NCBI RefSeq assembly: GCF_003752365.1
Contig: NZ_RJUO01000001.1
Location: 62,001 to 126,000 of the forward strand
Direction: 5' to 3'
Length of the DNA: 64,000 nucleotides
Source: Frondihabitans sp. PhB188
GTDB lineage: Bacteria; Actinomycetota; Actinomycetes; Actinomycetales; Microbacteriaceae
Positions within the stretch are counted from its first letter, which is position 1, and each line of letters begins with the position of its first letter. The translations under genes and the position numbers were made by a program. The notes below the pieces were generated by a model that saw only the letters and a program-made list of their open reading frames with translations, made no database searches and was not told the DNA's origin. Positions 40,820-47,931 of this stretch are shown in pieces.

Positions 40820-42061
40820 CTACGCGAGAACGCGCTTCAGGTCCTCTTCGGCTGCGACGGGGATGCCGTAGTCGCGGGCCCTCCGCGCCTTGCCCGACAG
40901 CGACGTCGGGTCGGCGGCGATGAGCAGCGCCGTCTTCTTGGTGATCGCCGGCCACACGACGATGCCGTGGGCGGCCAGGCGCTTCTCGATCTCGCCGCGC
41001 GGCAGCCACATGTCGCCGGTCAGTACGACGACGTCGCCGGGGTTGAGCTCGACGTTGTCGGTTCGGTTCAGCGTCGCGCCGAAGCCGCCTGGCGCGGGCG
41101 GGACGAGCGCGGCCTGCTGCATCTCGTTCGAGATATCCAGCATCCGTGCCACGGAGTCGAGCTCCGCCCGCTCGTCGGAGGTCAGGATGCCGTCCATCCA
41201 CACGGCGTCGACGAGCGCCCGGAAGTAGTCCTCGTGCAGCACCCGGCGACGGACGGCGTCGATGCCGAGCTTCAGCGCCAGGTCGCGCAGCGCGTCGGCC
41301 TCGTCGAGCGACAGGTAGCCGTCGGACAGCGCCTGGTCGAGCATCGCGGCGTACTGCGACTCGCCGTGCGTCGTGTCGAGTGCCGGGAGTCGTGTCGCCG
41401 CCTGCTCGAGCGACCGTACAGGTGTCAGAGCACCCGCGAGAGCCGCCGTGCGCGGCCGAGCCTTCGCCGGCGAACCCGGCCACGAGGTGATGGGCCAGCG
41501 CAGGAACTTCGCCCGCTCTCCCCACTCGTCCCAGTGTCCGGCGTCCCCGGCGCCGACCCGCAGGTACTCGGCCAGCAGTCGTGCCGTGGCCCGGGCGTCG
41601 GCGAGAGCCTCGTGGGCGTCCGTCAGCTCGATGTCGAACGCGGCGCAGCAGTCGGCGAGGCGGCGGCCCGAACCTGGCAGGTACCGCGTCGCCAGCTTCA
41701 TCGTGCACAGGGCGTCGCCGGTGTCGAGCGGCGACGCCAGCCCGACGAGTGCGAGCTCGGCACGCAGGAAGTCCACCTCGAAGCGAGCATTGTGCGCCAC
41801 GACCACCCGACCCACCAGGAGGTCCAGGAACTCGCCCACCACGTCGGCGAACACCGGAGCGTCGGCGACGTCCGCGCCCCGCAGCCGGTGGATGTGCGTC
41901 GGACCGAGATCGCGCCCCGGATTCACCACCGTCTCGAACTCGCCCTCGACCGCGCCGCTCGCCGACACGAGCACGACGCCGATCTCGACGACCCGATCGT
42001 GCTTCGCGGGCCACAAGCCCGTCGTCTCGAAGTCGATGACCGCGTAGCCGCCGTGTGTCAC
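40820..42061 (-). CDS. DEDDh exonuclease with TerB-like and BRCT domains
   Basis: A 413-residue three-part protein. Residues 1-~170 are a DnaQ-like DEDDh 3'-5' exonuclease (VIDFETTGLW with Asp9/Glu11; AHNARFEVDFL; AHEALADARATARLL with the catalytic His and Asp). Residues ~215-320 are acidic and helical with two DGxLsxDE-like turns (LSDGYLSLDEAD; WMDGILTSDERAEL), resembling TerB-like domains. The last ~75 residues look like a BRCT domain (DVVVLTGDM..RGEIEKRLAAHG...KTALLIAAD). GTG start after GGGGGAA. Probably in DNA repair or damage signalling; the combination is unusual. Confidence 0.8.
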   Translation of the reverse strand: MTHGGYAVIDFETTGLWPAKHDRVVEIGVVLVSASGAVEGEFETVVNPGRDLGPTHIHRLRGADVADAPVFADVVGEFLDLLVGRVVVAHNARFEVDFLRAELALVGLASPLDTGDALCTMKLATRYLPGSGRRLADCCAAFDIELTDAHEALADARATARLLAEYLRVGAGDAGHWDEWGERAKFLRWPITSWPGSPAKARPRTAALAGALTPVRSLEQAATRLPALDTTHGESQYAAMLDQALSDGYLSLDEADALRDLALKLGIDAVRRRVLHEDYFRALVDAVWMDGILTSDERAELDSVARMLDISNEMQQAALVPPAPGGFGATLNRTDNVELNPGDVVVLTGDMWLPRGEIEKRLAAHGIVVWPAITKKTALLIAADPTSLSGKARRARDYGIPVAAEEDLKRVLA

Positions 42062-42307
42062 GTGTTCCCCCTGAGGTCGTCCGAACCCACTCGTCCGGTC
42101 CGTCTATCGTCGCCGACGGCGGGCGCCGGGCACACCCCCGTGAGTGGGGGAGGCCGTTCGAGGCCTAAGCCCAGGCGATCCGCCTATCCGGCAGTCCGCG
42201 GCGTTCAGAAAAGGCCGAATCGAGGCGTACAGCGGTGTCGGGCAGCCGCGACGCGCCCCGCTCGGGGGCTGGCCGACACGGGCCCCTCGCTGGATAGGCT
42301 GGGCGAC

Positions 42308-43168
42308 GTGGCCCGTCGGAGAAGAAAGCGCTCGCCGCGGCCCCTAGTCGTCGTGCTTGTCCTCGTCGTAGCCGGCTATCTCGCGGTCCACAACGGCCTT
42401 CTCGGGCCGATCGCCGACGCTTTCTCGTCGGCGGCCACGGGCGGTTCGTCGGGTGGCACGGAGTCGAACGGAGGCTCGTCAGGCGACGGTTCGGGCACGG
42501 GCACGGGCACGGGCTCCGGCTCGGGTTCGGGCGCGGTCGGCGACGAATCGCCAGTCGTGACCGACCCCGCCGTCTTCGACACGACGGCGCTGGCGCTCCT
42601 GGCCACGCTGCCGGTGAAGGGCCGGGCTCCGAGCACCGGCTACGACCGCGTCGGAGACTTCGGCGAGGCGTGGACCGACGTCGACCGCAACGGCTGCGAC
42701 ACCCGCGAGGACATCCTCACGCGCGACCTCACCGCGACCGACATCGCCGCCGACTGCGACGTCGAGTCGGGCACGCTCGCATCGCCCTACACCGGCGAGA
42801 CGATCGCGTTCACCCGCGGCTACGACACCTCGGCCGAGGTGCAGATCGACCACATGGTCGCGCTCTCGGACGCGTGGCAGACCGGCGCGCAGCAGCTCAC
42901 GCAGGCCCAGCGGGTCTCGCTCGCGAACGACCCCGTCAACCTCCTCGCCGTCGACGGGCCGTCGAACCAGCAGAAGAGCGACTCCGACGCGGCGTCCTGG
43001 CTCCCGGCGAACAAGTCGTACCGATGCACGTACGTGGCCCACCAGGTCAGCGTCAAGGTCGAGTACGCGCTGTGGGTCACTCCCGCGGAGCACGAGGCGA
43101 TGGCCAGGATCCTGGCCGCCTGCCCGACGATGGCGGCGCCGGTGTCGCCGTTCGTCGGCGGCCGCTAG
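42308..43168 (+). CDS. exported HNH/DUF1524-type nuclease
   Basis: A 286-residue protein with a basic N-terminus, a transmembrane/signal segment (PLVVVLVLVVAGYLAVH), a Gly/Ser/Thr-rich linker (~45-85) and a C-terminal HNH-like domain of the DUF1524/GmrSD-C type. The nuclease core reads EVQIDHMVALSDAWQTGA (Asp-His), then NDPVNLLAVDGPSNQQKSD and DAASWLP. Cys pairs may form a disulfide outside the cell. It probably degrades extracellular DNA for nutrients or competition. GTG is 7 nt after TAGGCT: leaderless. Confidence 0.85.
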   Translation: MARRRRKRSPRPLVVVLVLVVAGYLAVHNGLLGPIADAFSSAATGGSSGGTESNGGSSGDGSGTGTGTGSGSGSGAVGDESPVVTDPAVFDTTALALLATLPVKGRAPSTGYDRVGDFGEAWTDVDRNGCDTREDILTRDLTATDIAADCDVESGTLASPYTGETIAFTRGYDTSAEVQIDHMVALSDAWQTGAQQLTQAQRVSLANDPVNLLAVDGPSNQQKSDSDAASWLPANKSYRCTYVAHQVSVKVEYALWVTPAEHEAMARILAACPTMAAPVSPFVGGR

Positions 43169-43204
43169 ACCCGCGCGTTCGGCGGGTGCGGGAATTAGCT
43201 AGGG

Positions 43205-43237
43205 GCTTATAAATTGCAGAAATAAGCGATATGCTTA
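43205..43237 (+). promoter_or_regulatory. satD promoter with repeated GCTTAT/ATAAGC elements
   Basis: An AT-rich leader with GCTTAT (43205-43210), ATAAGC (43222-43227) and GCTTA (43233-43237). The last two make the dyad TAAGC-N5-GCTTA directly over a -10-like TATGCT (43230-43235), which ends 6 nt before the ATG. SatD carries an HTH at its C-terminus, so autoregulation through this site is likely. Confidence 0.5.
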
Positions 43238-43241
43238 CGGG

Positions 43242-43901
43242 ATGGACGCTTCATCTGTGATCGCCGTCATCGGCGACATCGTCAACTCCCGCGACATGGC
43301 CGACCGGGCCGGGGCTCAGCGCCTCATCGAGGCCGCCTTCGCCGAGTCGGGTGTCGAGGCCGCCGATCCGCTGCAGGCCACGGTCGGCGACGAGTTCCAG
43401 GTGGTCTACACGGCCCTCGGCGACGCGGTCGTCGCGACGACGGCGGCGATGCTCGGGCTCCCGGCGGGGCTCGAGCTGCGTTTCGGCCTCGGGGCCGGCC
43501 TCGTGCGTCCGATCGGAGAAGGCGGCAGGGGTCCGCTGCAGGACGGCCCGGGCTGGTGGTCGGCGCGCGACGCGATCAACGAGTCGCACCGGCGGGAGGA
43601 CGCGAAGAACCCGAGCCTGCGATCCTGGTTCGTGTCGTCCACCGATCCGGGCGGCCCGGAGGAGCGGCTCGTGAACTCGTACTTCCTCGCGCGCGACCAG
43701 ATCGTGTCGCGGATGAACGCCCGCGCCCGACGGGTCGCCCTCGGAGTGCTCCACGGCAGCACCCAGGCCGAGATCGCCCGCGTCGAAGGGGTCACGCAGT
43801 CGGCTGTGTCGCAGTCGCTGCAGTCGTCGGGAGCGATGGCGCTCGTCGACGGCCTGCGGCTGCTCGGCGGCGCGCGGGTCGCTCAGGAAGGGTCTGCCTG
43901 A
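43242..43901 (+). CDS. satD: SatD-family protein
   Basis: A 219-residue protein. The N-terminal ~160 residues match the SatD family (AVIGDIVNSRDMADRAGAQ; LQATVGDEFQVVYTALGDA). The core is reminiscent of a nucleotide-cyclase-like fold, and the GDEFQ motif may bind metal or nucleotide. The last ~55 residues are a helix-turn-helix (GVLHGSTQAEIARVEGVTQSAVSQSLQ). SatD is named after a streptococcal acid-tolerance locus; its biochemistry is unknown. Its stop overlaps the ATG of the membrane-protein gene (TGATG). Leaderless start behind TATGCT. Confidence 0.8.
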   Translation: MDASSVIAVIGDIVNSRDMADRAGAQRLIEAAFAESGVEAADPLQATVGDEFQVVYTALGDAVVATTAAMLGLPAGLELRFGLGAGLVRPIGEGGRGPLQDGPGWWSARDAINESHRREDAKNPSLRSWFVSSTDPGGPEERLVNSYFLARDQIVSRMNARARRVALGVLHGSTQAEIARVEGVTQSAVSQSLQSSGAMALVDGLRLLGGARVAQEGSA

Positions 43902-44686
43902 TGCTCGCTGCCATCCTGCTCGCCCTGATCGGCGTCGCCGACATCGTCCGTGCCGCGACCCGCGACCAGTCTCCGAGTCGGCGCGGCCGCGCCATCGTCG
44001 CCGTCGCCGTCGCCTGGGCGCTCATCGCGTGGGTCGCGTGGCTCGGGCTCGGCCTGCCTCTCTGGGGCGTCCTGATCGAGGTCGTCGGAGCCGCCGTGTG
44101 GATCGCGACGACGCGGTCGGGCCGGGCGTCGCGCGCGGTCGGACGGTGGTTTCCGGTGGCGGGTCTGGCCGCTGGGCTGGCGGCCCTGGTGCTCGGCGGG
44201 GGCGTCGGCGCTGAAGCGGGCGGAATCGTGGGGGACTGGTACCGGGGTGACCATCTCGAGTTCCTGTGCCCGGTGCCGCTGGCGGCCGTCGTCGCCGGGA
44301 TCGGCTCGGCGCTCTTCCTGATCGAGTCGGCGAACGTGATCGTGACGTCGGCGCTGCCGACCGGCGTTCAGAAGGCGAGCGCTCCGCCGGCCGTCGCCAA
44401 GCGTCGGTGGCGACAGGCGCCGGCTCCGGAGCAGCCGCGACCCGAACCTCTCAAGGGCGGCCGCATGATCGGCCCGATCGAGCGCCTGCTGCTCGCCGGC
44501 TTCACGCTGGCCGGGGCGTGGCCGGTCGTTGCGGCGCTGATCGCGGCCAAGGGCATCGTGCGGTTCCCCGAGATCAACAAGGCGTCGGGCGGTGATCAGG
44601 CCGAGTACTTCCTGATCGGGAGCCTCGTCAGCTGGGCGTGCGCCTTCGCCCTCGCCGGGCTGTGCTGGGTATTAGCCCTGGCCTGA
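43901..44686 (+). CDS. membrane protein encoded with satD
   Basis: A 261-residue polytopic protein: hydrophobic helices at 1-20, 30-65, 80-105, 120-145, then a cytosolic charged segment (KRRWRQAPAPEQPRPEPLKGG) and two or three C-terminal helices. The pairing of a SatD gene with a membrane-protein gene is common in actinobacteria, so the two probably work together. Start-stop overlap with satD means coupled translation. The function is unknown. Confidence 0.75.
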   Translation: MLAAILLALIGVADIVRAATRDQSPSRRGRAIVAVAVAWALIAWVAWLGLGLPLWGVLIEVVGAAVWIATTRSGRASRAVGRWFPVAGLAAGLAALVLGGGVGAEAGGIVGDWYRGDHLEFLCPVPLAAVVAGIGSALFLIESANVIVTSALPTGVQKASAPPAVAKRRWRQAPAPEQPRPEPLKGGRMIGPIERLLLAGFTLAGAWPVVAALIAAKGIVRFPEINKASGGDQAEYFLIGSLVSWACAFALAGLCWVLALA

Positions 44687-44704
44687 TATCTGGGCGATAT
44701 CAGG
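44682..44704 (+). terminator. hairpin across the satD-operon stop codon
   Basis: CCTGATATC (44682-44690), loop TGGGC, GATATCAGG (44696-44704): a perfect 9-bp stem that includes the TGA stop of the membrane-protein gene. There is no T-run, so it is not a standard intrinsic terminator. It may terminate weakly or protect the 3' end. Confidence 0.45.
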
Positions 44705-44737
44705 CGGGGGCTTATGAGTCTCGGCCTTGGGCGAGCC

Positions 44738-45315
44738 GGTCATCGGGCTCATGCCCGCCCAATCGGCACGTGCCCGCTGGGCGTTCGGCGGGGCCGAGCC
44801 GATCCGGCGGGGGTGAGCGGCGCGCGACGCCGGCCGGGCGGGCCTGGGCTGGGCTGCTCGTTGGGCTCGTGCCCGCTCAATCGGCACGTGCCCGCTGGGT
44901 GTTCGGCGGGGCTGGGCCGATCCGGCGGGGGCGAGCGACCCGCGACGCCGGCCGGGCGGGGCTGGGCTGGGCTGCTCGTCGGGCTCATGCCCGCCGAATT
45001 GGCACGTGCCCGCTGGGTGTTCGGCGGGGCCGGGCCGATCCGGCGGGGGTGAGCGGCGCGCGACGCCGGCCGGGCGGGGCCGGGCCGATCCGGCGGGGGT
45101 GAGCGGCGCGCGACGCTGGCCGGGCGGGGCCGAGCTGCTCGTCAGGCTCATGCCCGCCGAATCGGCACGTGCCCGCTGGGTGTTCGGCGGGGCCGGGCCG
45201 ATCCGGCGGGGGTGAGCGGCGCGCGACGCCGGCCGGGCGGGACTGGGCCGATCCGGCGGGGGTGAGCGGCGCGCGACGCCGGCCGGGCGGGGCCGGGCCG
45301 ATCCGGCGGGGCCGA
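44738..45315. repeat. composite GC-rich satellite (118/50-bp periods)
   Basis: Two modules alternate. Module A (~65 bp) contains GGCACGTGCC (a perfect palindrome) at 44765, 44883, 45001 and 45164. Module B (50 bp) contains GATCCGGCGGGG at 44801, 44919, 45037, 45087, 45200, 45250 and 45300. Spacings are 118, 118, 50, 113, 50 and 50, so the order is A-B-A-B-A-B-B-A-B-B-B. Frames on both strands stay open across it only because the units are stop-free. It is non-coding and lies directly upstream of the ligase-fusion gene. Confidence 0.9.
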
Positions 45316-45383
45316 CCCGCCACTTCCATGAGGAACCCCCAAGAGTCCTACCGCTGGTAGACGAACCCGACTAGGTTCGAGCA

Positions 45384-47930
45384 ATGAGCGCAGAGCTGAC
45401 CCTGGGGGCAGAAGAAGAGCTCCACCTGATAGACCTCGAGACGAAGAGGCTCTCCGCGCGTGCGCCACAGCTGTTGTCGAAGCTGCCGCCCGACAAGTAC
45501 GGGGCGGAGCTCCAGCGCACCACCGTCGAGACCAACGTGCCGGTCGTCACGAACCTCACCGATCTGCGCCGCGAGATCCTCGCCCTGCGCAGAGACCTCG
45601 TCGAGGTCGCGACCGCGAACGATCTCGCGATCGCCGCGGCCGGTACCGCCCCGCGCTCCGAGTTCGCCGACTTCGAGCTCACCACGACGGGCCGCTACGG
45701 GCGCATGCAGGAGCAGTACCGCATGCTCGTCGACGAGCAGCTGATCTGCGGGCTTCAGGTGCACGTGGGGGTCTCGGACCGCGATCTCGCCGTGCAGATC
45801 ATGGGCCGCGTGGCCCCGTACCTCCCGGGCCTCCTGGCGCTCAGCGCGAGCTCCCCGTTCTGGAACGGGCAGGACACCGGCTACGCGAGCATCCGCTCGA
45901 TCATCTGGCAGCGCTGGCCGAGCGCCGGCGCGACGGGCCCGATGTCGGGCGCCGCCGAGTACGACCGCATGGTGCAAGACCTCATCGGCTCGGGCGTAAT
46001 CGCCGACGCCAAGATGGCGTACTTCGACATCCGGCCGTCGTCGCACGCGCCGACGCTCGAGCTCCGCACCTGCGACGCGTGCCCGATCGTCGACGATGCC
46101 GTCCTGATCGCGGGGCTCTTCCGGGCGGCCGTCCGCAAGGCCGAGATCGACATCCTCGACGGCCGGCCCGACCGCCAGCGCGCGGCGCCCCTGCACCGCG
46201 CCGCCATGTGGCAGGCGGCCCGCGCCGGCCTGACGGGCGAGCTGCTCGGGCTGGGCATCCACCCCGAGCGGCTCCCGGCGGCGCAGGCCGTGCGGTCGCT
46301 CGCCACCTCCCTCCGTCCGCAGCTGGAGGAGCTCGGCGACTGGCACGACGTCGAGGGGCTGATCGAGCAGACCCTGGCGCGCGGCAACTCGGCCGACCGC
46401 CAGCGCGCCGCATTCGCCGAGCACGGCAGCCTCGACGACGTCGTCGACCAGGTCGTGAAAGAGACGCACGGGCCCGCCGCCGGCGACCTGCCGACGACAC
46501 CGACTATCCGGGGCTACCGGTTCCGTGCCGGAGACGAGGCGATAGGGCCGGGACTCCGGGCCCGCCCGGCCTACGCCGACGTGGGCGGCTACTTCCGCAC
46601 GCTCGACGCCGAGGCGATCCGCGCGAAGAACGAGCGTCGCGACGAGTGGGCGCAGAAGAGGGGCCTGAGCTTCGTCGTCGACGACAAGCTCCGCGGCTTC
46701 GGGGTCGACCTCGTGCCGCGCATCGTCACGCACCACGAGTGGAAGCAGCTGGCCGCCGGGCTCGCACAGCGCGCCCGGGCGATCGAGGCGTTCCTCGAAG
46801 ACGCCTACGGATCCCGGCGCATCGTCGCCGACGGCGTCCTGAGCGAGGCCCAGGTCGTCGACGCGAGCGGCTGGCGCGTCGAGGCCTCCCTCTTGCCGAC
46901 GGGCACCGTCCGTGCGCCGGTCCAGGGCTTCGACCTGATCCGCAACGAGTTCGGCGGCTGGCGCGTGCTCGAAGACAACGTCCGCAGCCCGAGCGGCGCC
47001 GCCTACGCCGTGGCGGTCCGCCACCTCCTCGACGAGGTCGTGCCCGAGGCGCCCCGCCCGGCCGGACTCCTGAACCCCGAGACGGTCTTCGCCCTGCTGC
47101 GCGAGACGCTCCTCGCTCACAGCACGAACCCCGAGCCGGTGGGCGCCGTCCTGAGCAGCGGGCCCGGCAGCGGCGCCTGGTTCGAGCACCAGGCCCTGGC
47201 CGAGGGCGCCGGACTGCTCCTGGTCACCGCCGACGACCTCGCAGTCGACGGCCACCGCGTGCGGCACGCGGCAACGGGCGAGGTCATCGACGCGCTCTAC
47301 CTCCGCATGGACGGCGAGGTGCTGGAACTGGCAACCCCCGCCGACCCCGACCTCGGCGCGCGCATCATCGACGTCGCCGCCACCGGCGACGTCTTCCTCG
47401 CCAATGCCCCGGGCAACGGCCTCGCCGACGACAAGGCCATGTACGTCGCCGTGCCCGACCTGATCGAGTACTACCTCGACGAGAAGCCGAAGCTCGAGTC
47501 GGTGCCGACGTATCGGCTGAGCGACGAGGCCGAGAAGCTGAGCGTGCTCGACCGCGTCGGCGAGCTCGTCACGAAGCCGGTCGACGGCGAGGGCGGCCAC
47601 GGCGTGCTGATCGGCCCGAGCGCGAACGCGGCCGAGGTCGCGGCGCGCCGCGCGGAGATCGCCGCCGACCCGGCCCGCTGGGTGGCGCAGGAGGTCGTGA
47701 CGCTCTCGTCGCACCCGACCCTGACGGCGACCGGCCTCGAGCCGCGCCACGTCGACCTCCGCGCCTTCGTCTACCTGACCGGGGTCGGGCCGACGCAGGC
47801 GCGCCTGGCCGACTTCGCCCTGACCCGGGTGGCGCCCGAGGGCAGCATGGTCGTCAACTCGTCGCGGGGCGGCGGCGCGAAAGACACCTGGATCATCGGG
47901 CCGGACGCCGGCTCCGACGGGGAGGCCTGA
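45384..47930 (+). CDS. carboxylate-amine ligase fused to circularly permuted ATP-grasp
   Basis: An 848-residue fusion. Residues 1-~365 are a GCS2/YbdK-type carboxylate-amine ligase (TLGAEEELHLID; LQRTTVETNVP; CGLQVHVGVSD; ELRTCDACPIVDDAVL). It is the glutamate-cysteine-ligase-like fold that activates a gamma-carboxylate and joins it to an amine. Residues ~370-840 are a circularly permuted ATP-grasp (FIRNEFGGWRVLEDNVRSPSG-type region; KPVDGEGGHGVLIG; ALTRVAPEGSMVVNSSRGGGAKDTW). Two ATP-dependent amide-bond formers in one chain suggest a small peptide. The gene is followed after one base by an AsnO-type amidotransferase and then an S9 peptidase. ATG is 6 nt after TAGGTT: leaderless. Confidence 0.85.
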   Translation: MSAELTLGAEEELHLIDLETKRLSARAPQLLSKLPPDKYGAELQRTTVETNVPVVTNLTDLRREILALRRDLVEVATANDLAIAAAGTAPRSEFADFELTTTGRYGRMQEQYRMLVDEQLICGLQVHVGVSDRDLAVQIMGRVAPYLPGLLALSASSPFWNGQDTGYASIRSIIWQRWPSAGATGPMSGAAEYDRMVQDLIGSGVIADAKMAYFDIRPSSHAPTLELRTCDACPIVDDAVLIAGLFRAAVRKAEIDILDGRPDRQRAAPLHRAAMWQAARAGLTGELLGLGIHPERLPAAQAVRSLATSLRPQLEELGDWHDVEGLIEQTLARGNSADRQRAAFAEHGSLDDVVDQVVKETHGPAAGDLPTTPTIRGYRFRAGDEAIGPGLRARPAYADVGGYFRTLDAEAIRAKNERRDEWAQKRGLSFVVDDKLRGFGVDLVPRIVTHHEWKQLAAGLAQRARAIEAFLEDAYGSRRIVADGVLSEAQVVDASGWRVEASLLPTGTVRAPVQGFDLIRNEFGGWRVLEDNVRSPSGAAYAVAVRHLLDEVVPEAPRPAGLLNPETVFALLRETLLAHSTNPEPVGAVLSSGPGSGAWFEHQALAEGAGLLLVTADDLAVDGHRVRHAATGEVIDALYLRMDGEVLELATPADPDLGARIIDVAATGDVFLANAPGNGLADDKAMYVAVPDLIEYYLDEKPKLESVPTYRLSDEAEKLSVLDRVGELVTKPVDGEGGHGVLIGPSANAAEVAARRAEIAADPARWVAQEVVTLSSHPTLTATGLEPRHVDLRAFVYLTGVGPTQARLADFALTRVAPEGSMVVNSSRGGGAKDTWIIGPDAGSDGEA

Positions 47931-47931
47931 C

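Noticed and set aside
42376-43093. Minus-strand frames opposite the exported nuclease
   Set aside because: They mirror the Gly/Ser/Thr linker and carry no motif.
44738-45315. CRISPR array
   Set aside because: Units are 50 and ~118 bp, near-identical throughout, with no unique spacers and no cas genes nearby.
44638-45329. Open frames on both strands through the satellite
   Set aside because: The repeat units happen to lack stops in several frames; the translations are Gly/Arg/Pro/Ala-rich low complexity without start signals.
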